Positions 1 through 8,467 of a DNA stretch of 37,454 bases are shown here, one piece after another. The stretch's first letter is position 1, and each line of letters begins with the position of its first letter. The position numbers and the translations under genes were made by a program. Source of the stretch: an uncultured Rhodospirillaceae bacterium (GTDB lineage: Bacteria > Pseudomonadota > Alphaproteobacteria > Rhodospirillales > Magnetospirillaceae); assembly GCA_903941095.1 (NCBI GenBank), contig CAJANN010000075.1:1-37454 (forward strand), written 5' to 3'. The notes beneath the pieces were generated by a model. It saw only the letters and a list, made by a program, of their open reading frames with translations, was not told where the DNA came from and did not search any database.

Positions 1-1566
1 AGCTACCTTGAGACCCATGCGGCGGAACTCGATCTGACCGGTGGCGGCCTGCGCGCCCTGATCGACGACATCGCCGCCATCACCGATCCTGGCGGGCGGG
101 TGGAGCGGATCAACGCCGCTGTAGTCGACACCTGCGCTCATCGCTATGAGGCGGTCCACAACCTTCTGCGGTCGAACGACCGGGACATTTTCGAGATGGA
201 CCAGTTGTTGCCGCCATCGCTGGATTCCATGCTGCGCTTCCTGCGGTTCGATCCCGCCGATCCACCCGAAACCATGCTGGAGCGGGCGGCCGAGCGGTTG
301 CTGGCCGATGTGGGATTGGACGAGGCGCTGTGGCGGCTGTCCTCGCTGCCCGTGCCCCTGCCGGTCTGTGTGATGGCTGCTGCGCGAGCGCTGCCACGGA
401 AGGAACTGCCGCGTCTGGCCCGGTCCTGGCAAAGCCGGCCGACTAGCCAATTGTCGATGCTGCATCTGATCCGGGTGCTGACCGAGATCGAGGGGCCAGT
501 CCCCGGGATGGGAGAGCGCATCCGACGGCACCTGGCCAACCCGGGGCGTCAGGAACTGCATACCCCCTTGTTCGACACCATCGGTTGGGTTCAGCGCGCA
601 TTCCTGCACCTGCCCGGATACCGCGACTTGCCCCATGCCGCCCGCCTGGCGCTGGCATGGTGTCACGGCGACAAGCTGTTCGCCGCCTTCCTGGTCGCCG
701 GCCGACATGTCGCCTTGTCGGAACAAGTCTCGCTGGCGACGCTGGCCGAACAATGTCGCCACGGAATCGACGTAACCATGAAGCGTCACCTGAGTGAACC
801 GTTGTTCCTGGTCCAGGGTCTGGCCTATGCCCTGGGTCCCCACGCCCCGGTGGTTCTGGGCGCCGAGGGGAGGGATTTGTTGCGTCCATCCTTGACCAGC
901 GGAAACCCCGATTTCCCGGTCCCGCTGGAATTTCACCGGATCATGTCCGCGGCGCCCAACGCTCTGGGGTCCTTCCTCGGCACCCCGGTCGAGCAGTCCT
1001 TATCGTCACTGGGCTTTGCAGACGAGGCGATGGCAATCCACCAACTCCGCGATCAGGCTCATGAGGCACTGATGCGTAAGGACGCCAGCCCGTGGGCCTG
1101 GCTAGTCGGGCTTTATCCTCACGGCCGGCCGCCCCAATCCATCGCTGATCATGCCCGCGACGCATTGCTGGCAACCGATGTCTTGTCACTGTGCCAGACC
1201 GGCCCGTCCGACAATTGGAGTCTGCTGGCTTATCTGGCGGAAACCGCCTGGGGACTGGCCGGCTCCGCCGGCACAGACCATATCCGCGACCAGGTGTTCA
1301 AGGTGGCGGAACGTCTGCGGGATGGAGGTGATGACGCCATTGCTCGGCGATCGCTGCTGGGCGCCCTGGTGGTTCTGGCCAGCCAACTGGGTGACGTTCC
1401 TGCCCGTGCCGAGCGTTTGGCCGAGGATGTCCGAAAATTTGTCGCCTTGGTCCCGTCCGCAGCCCCTATGTCCAGGGGGGTGATCCGTCATTTGATGGAA
1501 GACCTCGACGCCAGAGATATCGGGCGCTTGATGGCTGCGCTGCTGGAGTTGCGGGCCAATCGGTGA
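1..1566 (+). CDS. Hypothetical protein, 5'-truncated by window edge
   Basis: Frame is open from base 1 (SYLETHAAELDLTGGGLRALIDDIAAITDPGGRVE...) and continues into the 488-aa ORF; no family recognised. Confidence 0.65.
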   Translation, partial: SYLETHAAELDLTGGGLRALIDDIAAITDPGGRVERINAAVVDTCAHRYEAVHNLLRSNDRDIFEMDQLLPPSLDSMLRFLRFDPADPPETMLERAAERLLADVGLDEALWRLSSLPVPLPVCVMAAARALPRKELPRLARSWQSRPTSQLSMLHLIRVLTEIEGPVPGMGERIRRHLANPGRQELHTPLFDTIGWVQRAFLHLPGYRDLPHAARLALAWCHGDKLFAAFLVAGRHVALSEQVSLATLAEQCRHGIDVTMKRHLSEPLFLVQGLAYALGPHAPVVLGAEGRDLLRPSLTSGNPDFPVPLEFHRIMSAAPNALGSFLGTPVEQSLSSLGFADEAMAIHQLRDQAHEALMRKDASPWAWLVGLYPHGRPPQSIADHARDALLATDVLSLCQTGPSDNWSLLAYLAETAWGLAGSAGTDHIRDQVFKVAERLRDGGDDAIARRSLLGALVVLASQLGDVPARAERLAEDVRKFVALVPSAAPMSRGVIRHLMEDLDARDIGRLMAALLELRANR

Positions 1567-1719
1567 TTTGGGGGCGTGCGGCAACAAACGTAACATGGCG
1601 TGGTGAGATGGAGGCCTGCCGAGTTACTGGCGGGAAACTGTGTTCGCGGTTGTGCTGGGATCGTTGGCCGAAAATTGTCGCGACAAGATGTGGCGGCAAG
1701 AATCCGGTGTCCATACAGT

Positions 1720-1824
1720 TGACACGCCCGTTTCGAAACCAGTCACGCTGATTTCCATACCTGACACGCCCAATTCCGGCGTTGACACGCCCCTGCCGGG
1801 CGAAGTCACGGCCTGCTGCCGCTG
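1720..1824 (+). repeat. Iteron-like array, five units at exact 21-bp spacing
   Basis: TGACACGCCC at 1720, 1762, 1783; degenerate AGTCACGCTG at 1741 and AGTCACGGCC at 1804. Confidence 0.5.
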
Positions 1825-1940
1825 ATTCCCTGAAAAGTCACAAGCGCCTCGCCGTGTCGGCCGGCTTTATGCGGCCTTCACGCCTCGTATCCATTCAGCA
1901 GGAATAGCAAATTGTCGGACAAATTGCCGGGGGACCGGGC

Positions 1941-2303
1941 TCAGGAGGGTGGTTTGCTAGGGCGGGATGGGCCGTCCCCTAGATCGTCATCCAAGGCCTC
2001 TAAGCATTGCCGAGTGGCCTCGAGATGCGCGAACAGCGCGGCGTCGCTGCAATTGGCGATCCAGTCCTGAAAGACCGCCTTGCGGCTTTCCGGCCAGTCG
2101 GGCATGAACCGCACCGGGATGCCGATCTCACCCGCGAACTCCACGGCGGCCGGGCTGGCCGCCATCACCTCGTGCTCGCCCTTCAGCCAGCCGCTCCACC
2201 AGGCCCTGGCCGCGTCCGAACCGTCGGCATGGGGGCATTCGGCACTGATGCGCATCGGCAGCATTGCCAGGCCGGCATAATAGCCCTCGGTGAATGGATC
2301 CAT
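1941..2303 (-). CDS. CrpP/Rmf-like small protein
   Basis: N-terminus PFTEGYYAGL...CPHADGSDAARAWWSGWLKGEHE resembles the ribosome modulation factor/CrpP pattern; AGAGAGG upstream of ATG. Confidence 0.6.
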   Translation of the reverse strand: MDPFTEGYYAGLAMLPMRISAECPHADGSDAARAWWSGWLKGEHEVMAASPAAVEFAGEIGIPVRFMPDWPESRKAVFQDWIANCSDAALFAHLEATRQCLEALDDDLGDGPSRPSKPPS

Positions 2304-2334
2304 GTCCTCTCTCCGCGAATTTGAGTCGCCAGTG

Positions 2335-3183
2335 TCATGCCGTCGTGGCGGTGCCGAGCAGGTTTTCGCGTTTCAGCGCCGCCGGCCAGCTTATGGCGGG
2401 CTCGATCATCTCCGGCGTGACGGTGAAGGTCGGGTGTTTGGGCGCGGGAATCCAGCCGCTCTCCAGGAACAGGATCACGCCGTCCGTACCATCAGTGACG
2501 GTCCTGATGGCGCCGATGCGATCAACCCATCCCGGCAAATGATTGCGCGTCACCTCACGCTCGGGGAGCAGCGGTTCTCCGGCTATGGTCCAGTACTCGA
2601 AATCCGTCAGCCGTCCGTTCATGCCGTGGGCGCGGAACATTTCGATCAGGAAGGCGGTCAGCGGTCGCCGTGCCGCGAGGCTGACGATGGGCACGAATTC
2701 GTAATCCTCCGGGCTGGGGCCAAACCACATGGGCACGGTGATCGCGTCGGGGAAGGTGCATCTGGCATAAGCATCGCCGATTCGACCGACACAGAAGAAA
2801 GAGCCAGTTACCAAAGCCCCGGCCCTTTCGTGCAGGCTCTGGATCATCTGGCCGGAAGCTCGGTCGAGCAGCGCCATCCAGGGACGCAGGATACGGTCGC
2901 GAAAGTCGGGGGCGACGGGCCAGGCATGGTAAATGCCGGGGACATAGCAGCGATAGCTCCAGCCGGCGAAATTCACCTGCTGGTCCTCGGTGGGAAGCGG
3001 TGACGGCAGGGGAGGGCGAAGGTCCAGCACAGGCGGGACCGAGGTGCTGTTCCGCGCCAGGAATGTGGCTTCTATGCGGGCGATTTCAGCGTTGAAACGT
3101 TCCGTGATCTCGGGCGGGCGGATTCGCGTCGCCATGCCGGGAGCATCAAAGGGCGGAAAGGGGGCGTCGAACGTTACGGTCAT
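2335..3183 (-). CDS. Hypothetical protein, start trimmed to internal ATG (MTVTFDAPF)
   Basis: Track ORF extends to 3687 but would read through the XRE gene and the palindromic divergent promoter; ATG at 3183 leaves a 282-aa protein. Confidence 0.55.
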   Translation of the reverse strand: MTVTFDAPFPPFDAPGMATRIRPPEITERFNAEIARIEATFLARNSTSVPPVLDLRPPLPSPLPTEDQQVNFAGWSYRCYVPGIYHAWPVAPDFRDRILRPWMALLDRASGQMIQSLHERAGALVTGSFFCVGRIGDAYARCTFPDAITVPMWFGPSPEDYEFVPIVSLAARRPLTAFLIEMFRAHGMNGRLTDFEYWTIAGEPLLPEREVTRNHLPGWVDRIGAIRTVTDGTDGVILFLESGWIPAPKHPTFTVTPEMIEPAISWPAALKRENLLGTATTA

Positions 3184-3200
3184 CGCAGGCCTCTGGCACC

Positions 3201-3256
3201 GACAAGAATAAATAGTCCAATTCGGCCTAATATGCCGGTATGGACTATTTCTTGTC
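3201..3256. promoter_or_regulatory. Inverted-repeat operator in the divergent promoter of the XRE regulator
   Basis: GACAAGAAtaaATAGTCCA (3201-3219) and TGGACTATTTCTTGTC (3241-3256); AT-rich TAATAT core between. Confidence 0.6.
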
Positions 3257-3273
3257 AAGGAACAGGAGGGTGC

Positions 3274-3519
3274 GTGGGAACTCGTGACAAATACGATCCG
3301 TTCTACAGGGCCATCGTAGATGGGCTGATCGCCGAGCGGAAACGCCAGCGGTTGACCCAATGGGACATCGCCCGGATGATGGGTGTCGAGCAATCGCAGA
3401 TATCGAAGTTCGAGCGCGGCGAACGCCGGCTCGATATCCTTGACTATGTGCGTTATTGCCACGCCATCGGATTGGAGCCCGGGCTTTTGCTGAGGATCAG
3501 TCCTGGGGGCGACGACTGA
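3274..3519 (+). CDS. XRE-family HTH transcriptional regulator
   Basis: LIAERKRQRLTQWDIARMMGVEQSQISKFERGERRLDI is a canonical XRE HTH; GTG at 3274 has AGGAGG upstream (track start is ATG 3232). Confidence 0.75.
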   Translation: MGTRDKYDPFYRAIVDGLIAERKRQRLTQWDIARMMGVEQSQISKFERGERRLDILDYVRYCHAIGLEPGLLLRISPGGDD

Positions 3520-3590
3520 GGCGTCATGGGCATGAATTCCGCATAACTTGTCGGACAGACACGCTGGCAGTGCCTCGTTAGACTGGCGCC

Positions 3591-5228
3591 ATGGACGATG
3601 ACGACGACCTCTGGCGCCTGAAGATCGGCAGGTTTTCCGATGCCGATGAGCGGCTGTATGCGCGGCTGTTCCGTTTGCGCCGCCCACGCTCCCGAACCCT
3701 CAGTGGGCGTGCCCTGAGCTGGCGGGCGCGGCATGTGGACAGTGGCTGGCGGATGAACGACGGCCCCCAGGTGGTGGTTAAGGCCGCAGGCTCCAGCAAG
3801 AGCCGCTCCGGTGTCCGCGCCTGTATCTGTTATATCGCCCGGCTGCGGGCCCAGGATGATGCCGTAGTGCCGGTGTTCGACGAGATGGGGCGCCCCGTGG
3901 CGCGGGATCAGGTGTTCGGGACGCTAGCAAGCTGGGCGCTGGATGCCGATTCCGACAACCTCGCGCCAGCGGCTAGGCATCAGCCGGATGTTCAGCTACC
4001 GGAGCGTCTGCGCCTGCGCCATGTCCAGTCCCGGCACCTCGTGATGTCGATCCGGGCCGACGACATGGCGGCCGGGGCTGCCATCCTGCGGGACGCTGTC
4101 GCGGCCACGATCGACGGGGTTTTCACCCGCCAGGGCCATCGGGTGCTTTGGGCCATTCACACCGACACCCCAGGCCGCCCACATGCCCATGTAGTGGTCA
4201 AGGCGTTGTCCGAGTTGGGTGGGCGCCTGCGCTGCGATATTCACGGCGATCTTTTCGACACCATCCGCTCCGAGTTGGCGTTGAATTTGACACTGGCGGG
4301 GTTGCCGCATCAGGCGGCCCGGTGCGAGGACAGGGCGGATGTCCGGACGGCGGTGCTGAGCGGCGTCAAACCGTTACGTCGGAAGCGGGGCAGGGGGGAT
4401 GGTGATCTGCTGCGGCGTGCCCCCGCGTGGTGCGCGGAGTATGGCGCCGGTTTGGTCGCCCCATCACCATCGCCGCCACCATTGCACCAATGGTTGCGGT
4501 ATTTGGTGCCCCGCAGGAAGAAATCTGTTCAACCTTTCGAGGGGCCGGAGGAGTATCGGTTGGCTTTCTCGCTGGCGCAGGAGATTTTCTGCGATCCCAA
4601 TGCCGCACTGGTGTCCTGGCAACGTCTGACGATGGAGGGGAGCAATCGGCGTGCGAATGGGAGCGTCCACTATCCCAGCAGGGCTTTGGCTCTCTGGTAT
4701 CTCAAACGGCGTCCCGACATCTTTGGGGATCTGCTGCCGGGCTTCTCTCCCAGCGCATCAGTCCCGCTGGCGAGTGCCTTGGCTCGGGTGACGCTGCCGC
4801 CGCCCGAGGCCCAGCCAGTGCGGGCCGGCGTCATTGATCCGACCTTGGCCGTGGCGATCGCGCGGCATCTACTTGAACGGCGCATGGGGCGGGATCGCAA
4901 ACGAATTGCCGTCAGCCTTAGCCGGCTGGCGGCGCTGGTTCTGGATCGGCATGGCGATGCCCGTCAGGCCGGCCGTATCCTGGATGTCGCCGATCGAGTG
5001 GCTGTGGCATCGCTGCATCATAGAGCGACTGTCCCGCCGCCGGTGGCGGCTCGAGCTCTGGCGCCGCCTCTACTGCGGGATGTGTCAATGGCGAAGGGGC
5101 ATCTACAGGATAGGGGCACAGAGCGCCCCAAGGACCTGACACCAGCGATTCCACCGTCATCACGGCCACCGTTGGCGCCGGCCACCACCCCACGACCCCG
5201 CCCTCGCTACTCCGGGTGGGAGCGATAG
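3591..5228 (+). CDS. Relaxase/mobilization nuclease-like protein
   Basis: HRVLWAIHTDTPGRPHAHVVVKAL histidine motif and VVVKAAGSSKSRSGVRACICYIARL N-terminal motif typical of VirD2/MobA-type relaxases. Confidence 0.65.
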   Translation: MDDDDDLWRLKIGRFSDADERLYARLFRLRRPRSRTLSGRALSWRARHVDSGWRMNDGPQVVVKAAGSSKSRSGVRACICYIARLRAQDDAVVPVFDEMGRPVARDQVFGTLASWALDADSDNLAPAARHQPDVQLPERLRLRHVQSRHLVMSIRADDMAAGAAILRDAVAATIDGVFTRQGHRVLWAIHTDTPGRPHAHVVVKALSELGGRLRCDIHGDLFDTIRSELALNLTLAGLPHQAARCEDRADVRTAVLSGVKPLRRKRGRGDGDLLRRAPAWCAEYGAGLVAPSPSPPPLHQWLRYLVPRRKKSVQPFEGPEEYRLAFSLAQEIFCDPNAALVSWQRLTMEGSNRRANGSVHYPSRALALWYLKRRPDIFGDLLPGFSPSASVPLASALARVTLPPPEAQPVRAGVIDPTLAVAIARHLLERRMGRDRKRIAVSLSRLAALVLDRHGDARQAGRILDVADRVAVASLHHRATVPPPVAARALAPPLLRDVSMAKGHLQDRGTERPKDLTPAIPPSSRPPLAPATTPRPRPRYSGWER

Positions 5229-5569
5229 CGGGGGCAGCGCTTGGGCGGCAAAAAATCTTTCGCCCGATGAGACAAGGATTCGATCTGGGCCAGGACGCGG
5301 TGGATGTCTTCATTCCTTTCCAGACAGCTTTGTGAGAGTAGCAGACGCTGAAGCGCGGAGGCCAATCTGTCGAGATGGAGTGTAAGATCCCGCATTGCAG
5401 GAATGACAGTCGCTGACAGAGATGTGCTCTTAGACGTCACGGTCTCCTCCAGTAGCAGCCGTGCAGTGGCGCTTAGAGATCGTGAACCTGTCAATCGGCG
5501 GAGGCGGTGTAACTCATGCTTCAGCTCGGCACAGCACCGCATTTCTATTTTTTCATCCTTGGTCGGCAT
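5207..5569 (-). CDS. Ribbon-helix-helix / MobC-like accessory protein
   Basis: KIEMRCCAELKHELHRLRRLTGSRSLSATARLLLEETV resembles RHH/MobC accessory proteins; adjacent to relaxase gene. Confidence 0.45.
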   Translation of the reverse strand: MPTKDEKIEMRCCAELKHELHRLRRLTGSRSLSATARLLLEETVTSKSTSLSATVIPAMRDLTLHLDRLASALQRLLLSQSCLERNEDIHRVLAQIESLSHRAKDFLPPKRCPRYRSHPE

Positions 5570-5600
5570 GATGACCTCCGGCCCCGGCGCTCTGGCCGGA

Positions 5601-5632
5601 GAGTTTGATGGTCGAAATATTGCAGGAGGATG
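5601..5632 (+). repeat. 32-bp perfect inverted repeat, copy 1
   Basis: gagtttgatggtcgaaatattgcaggaggatg is the exact reverse complement of 8274-8305. Confidence 0.9.
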
Positions 5633-5727
5633 AGAAGGCGTGTGGGGGCGGGCGGACGCTGGTTTTCGGTCTTCACGCCTAGCTTGTCGGACCGGGATCG
5701 CGCCTGCGTCGGCTGTATATCGCCTGC

Positions 5728-6018
5728 TTACCCGCCGCTGTCCTGCTTTTCATGGTCGGGCGGGGCGTCCGCAGTGTTGCGCTTAAGTCCGCCGGACAGG
5801 AGCCATTGATAAAGATGACGCCGGAAATATCGAACCAATCTCGTCCCTTTGGGGCGGATGTGGATTGGGCCGCCACCGCGCGAGCGCATTGTGACCAGTG
5901 AATCGACTGGGACGCCCGTAATACGGGAGGCTTCCTCGGTGTCGATGGCCTCGTCCAGCCAGCCGGGGTTTTGGGTAAGCAGATCACGCAATTGGGGGAG
6001 TAATTTGACGATATCCAT
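5728..6018 (-). CDS. Excisionase/RDF-like helix-turn-helix protein
   Basis: EEASRITGVPVDSLVTMRSRGGGPIHIRPKGTRLVRYFRRHLYQWL fits HTH_17/AlpA-like recombination directionality factors; ATG at 6018 preferred over TTG 6093. Confidence 0.6.
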   Translation of the reverse strand: MDIVKLLPQLRDLLTQNPGWLDEAIDTEEASRITGVPVDSLVTMRSRGGGPIHIRPKGTRLVRYFRRHLYQWLLSGGLKRNTADAPPDHEKQDSGG

Positions 6019-6100
6019 GGCTGGTTCCCTCTGAAAACTGGTCCCCAGCTTGGCGTTATGCGTCCCGGCTGGGGAGGGAGAGAAATCAGCCAAAATTGCG

Positions 6101-6973
6101 CTACCGTGACCTAGATTTTAGGAGCTTTCGGTAACCACCATTCACCCTGTCCAAACCAACCTCGATGCAATTCTCAATGTCTTTGCGCATGGCGTCACCG
6201 GCGCGCCATTCTTCCTTTACGCGTTGGCGGCCATATATAATTTCAGCAATAGCGCGTGGCTTGTAGTTCCTGAGGTGCCCATCCAATACCCGTAGTATTT
6301 TGACGTGTTTCCGCGCCCTTAGCATGGATGGTGAAATGAAAAAATGGCGCCCATCTCGTGCTGGTCGGTCAAAAATGTCATGCGCATGTTCTGAAAGGTG
6401 TCTTGATGGCGTAAGATTGAGTTTAAGATTCTCATGTGGACGTGGAAATGGTGCGGTTTTGCTGCGAATTGTAACTTGTGTGAATGAGTGTCTTATTGTC
6501 ATGTAGATCCCATTGTCACTAATTGTGCAATAAACACTTCCTCCGCAAGTCATTGGGTCAAGGCGCTTGCCTCTAGTACGAAGAGGTCGCTTTGTTACTT
6601 CGGCGTTGATCGCGCTCGCATTGTCAAGCCAATGAACGACAGCATTCTCGCAACTCAAAAGTGGAGATTCATATTCGACCAAGCCCCATAGAGATGGTCC
6701 ACGTTCAATGATATCCGCTGCATTTGGGGGAAGTCGGCGTAGCTCCTCACATAACTCTTTTTTCTCCTCCTCTTCAAAGCTACCTGGGATCGCAAGGTAA
6801 TTTTCACAGTGTCGCGCGGCCTTCATAACGGCCATCGCAACATAATATTCGTGTCGATAATGCTGGTTCCTCCTCAGATATTCCCAGGCGATCATTTGCT
6901 TGTTGGCTAAGAGGATGGGGAGATACGACCCAGCGAGTTCAGGATATGGTAGAGGAAGTTCGTCTTCATTCAT
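6101..6973 (-). CDS. DUF6499/DUF2285 transcriptional activator (FseA-like)
   Basis: N-terminal IAWEYLRRNQHYRHEY (DUF6499-like) and C-terminal KILRVLDGHLRNYKPRAIAEIIYGRQRV...GYRKLL (DUF2285-like); start overlaps integrase stop (ATGA). Confidence 0.65.
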   Translation of the reverse strand: MNEDELPLPYPELAGSYLPILLANKQMIAWEYLRRNQHYRHEYYVAMAVMKAARHCENYLAIPGSFEEEEKKELCEELRRLPPNAADIIERGPSLWGLVEYESPLLSCENAVVHWLDNASAINAEVTKRPLRTRGKRLDPMTCGGSVYCTISDNGIYMTIRHSFTQVTIRSKTAPFPRPHENLKLNLTPSRHLSEHAHDIFDRPARDGRHFFISPSMLRARKHVKILRVLDGHLRNYKPRAIAEIIYGRQRVKEEWRAGDAMRKDIENCIEVGLDRVNGGYRKLLKSRSR

Positions 6974-8136
6974 CGGCTGACCTCCTCTATAATGGTTCCG
7001 ATGGTTTCGCTGGCCTTGGCCAGCGGGTCTTGCCACAGGTGGGCGTAGCGCGCGGTGGTCTGCGGGCTGCTGTGGCCGAGCAGACCGCCGAGGATCTGCA
7101 ACGGCACCCCGGCCGAGGCGGCCGTACTGGCGAAGCTGTGGCGCAAGTCGTGGATGCGCACGTCGTCGAGCTTGGCGTGTTTGCGCACACGGTTCCACGG
7201 TTTCTGCAGGTTAATGAGGTGCGAGCGCTCGTTTTTTCCGGTGATGACGAAGGGGTTGTCCTCGTCTTCCTGCGGCAGGGCTTCCAGCAGCTTGATTGCG
7301 GCCGAGTTGAGCGGGATCGCCTTGGCGCCGTGCTTGTCCGTCTTGTGCCGTTCCAGTAGCAGACGGCGGTTGGCAAGGTCGACGCTGCGCCATTCTAATT
7401 CAAGAATTTCGTTGAGCCGGCAGCCGGTTAGGCAGAGGAGACGAATCGCCGCCGCCTGGTGGGTGCCTATCACCTTCATGGCTTCCTGCTCGTCGAGGCT
7501 GGCGAACAGCCGCTTGAATTCCTCGGGGGTGAGGAAGCGCTGGCGCTTGCGTTCCTGGAACGGCTTGACCGGCTCTGCGGGATTGGCATGAGTGGGGATC
7601 TCGCCCCACTGCTCGGCCTTGTTGAACATCGCCCGCAGCAGGCCGAGGCAGCGATTGGCATTATAAGGAGTGTCGCGCAGCCCTTGGTGGAAGCGGCCGA
7701 TGTCGGTGGCGGTGATCTCCTTGACCTTGTGGGCGCCGAAGCGGGGCAGGATGAACTTGTCGAGCAGCCAGCGGTGTGCCGCCATGGTGCTGGCCTTGCA
7801 GCGGCCGGTGCAGTGCTCGTCCATATAGCGGTCCGACAGGTCGCGGACGGTGTCGCCGGCGCGTGCCTCGCGGCGCTCCCGTACCGGGTCGTCGCCCAGC
7901 GACACGCCGCCCTTCAGCTTGCTCGCCTCGCGGCGGGCCTGGTCGAGCGTGAGCTGGCCCACGCGCCCGAGCGACAGCCGCTTGCTTCTGCCGTGGCGGT
8001 TGCGATACTGGAGGATGAAGGTCTTGACGCCCGACGGCTTTACCCGCACGCCGAAGCCGGGCACCGCATCGTCCCAGACGACGATGTCATCTTCCTCGGC
8101 CTTCAACCCTCCGATCACCTGCTTCGTCAGCCTCAT
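6970..8136 (-). CDS. Tyrosine recombinase / P4-type integrase
   Basis: MRLTKQVIGGLKAEEDDIVVWDDAVPGFGVRVKPSG N-terminus; catalytic segments TGCRLNEILELEW, HDLRHSFAS and GLLGHSSPQTTARYAHL. Confidence 0.93.
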   Translation of the reverse strand: MRLTKQVIGGLKAEEDDIVVWDDAVPGFGVRVKPSGVKTFILQYRNRHGRSKRLSLGRVGQLTLDQARREASKLKGGVSLGDDPVRERREARAGDTVRDLSDRYMDEHCTGRCKASTMAAHRWLLDKFILPRFGAHKVKEITATDIGRFHQGLRDTPYNANRCLGLLRAMFNKAEQWGEIPTHANPAEPVKPFQERKRQRFLTPEEFKRLFASLDEQEAMKVIGTHQAAAIRLLCLTGCRLNEILELEWRSVDLANRRLLLERHKTDKHGAKAIPLNSAAIKLLEALPQEDEDNPFVITGKNERSHLINLQKPWNRVRKHAKLDDVRIHDLRHSFASTAASAGVPLQILGGLLGHSSPQTTARYAHLWQDPLAKASETIGTIIEEVSR

Positions 8137-8163
8137 TCGAACCCCCGCCGCCAGGTAAGCGCT

Positions 8164-8183
8164 GGGTAAGCATGTGCTTACCC
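8164..8183. promoter_or_regulatory. Palindrome upstream of the integrase gene
   Basis: GGGTAAGCA-tg-TGCTTACCC perfect 9-bp arms. Confidence 0.5.
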
Positions 8184-8273
8184 GTTATGGCCGCCTTTAG
8201 CAACCGTGGTCAATGATAGCGTAAACGCTAACATATTGAAATAGGCTATAAAACAAGTACTTCCAATCTCCCG

Positions 8274-8305
8274 CATCCTCCTGCAATATTTCGACCATCA
8301 AACTC
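8274..8305 (-). repeat. 32-bp perfect inverted repeat, copy 2, ending in the tRNA anticodon-loop sequence
   Basis: catcctcctgcaatatttcgaccatcaaactc is the reverse complement of 5601-5632. Confidence 0.9.
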
Positions 8306-8347
8306 ATAACCTGAAGGTCAGAGGTTCAAATCCTCTCCCCGCAACCA
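8303..8347 (+). tRNA. Partial tRNA-fMet(CAU), 3' fragment (attachment-site remnant)
   Basis: CTCATAACCTGAAGGTCAGAGGTTCAAATCCTCTCCCCGCAACCA: anticodon loop, T arm AGAGG/CCTCT, acceptor 3' strand and CCA. No 5' half upstream. Confidence 0.8.
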
Positions 8348-8351
8348 AATC

Positions 8352-8384
8352 AGCCCGTAAGTCTAACGACTTGCGGGCTTTTTG
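8352..8384 (+). terminator. Rho-independent terminator
   Basis: AGCCCGTAAGTC-taac-GACTTGCGGGCT followed by TTTT. Confidence 0.85.
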
Positions 8385-8467
8385 ATTCTTCAGCCCAATC
8401 TCCCAAAATCAACCTCGGTAGCACTGTGGTGGCAAGAGGGCGCAAGCTACCGCGAAGCATTGCGTGC

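Larger units (their letters stand above)
1..8347. mobile_element. One end of an integrative/mobilizable element (left end lies outside the window)
   Basis: Relaxase, RHH/MobC-like, XRE, excisionase-like, DUF6499/DUF2285 and tyrosine integrase genes end at a 3' tRNA-fMet fragment (8303-8347) with no 5' half. Confidence 0.65.

Noticed and set aside
3184-3687. N-terminal extension of the 450-aa minus ORF
   Set aside because: Would cover the XRE gene and the palindromic promoter on the opposite strand; ATG at 3183 is more plausible.
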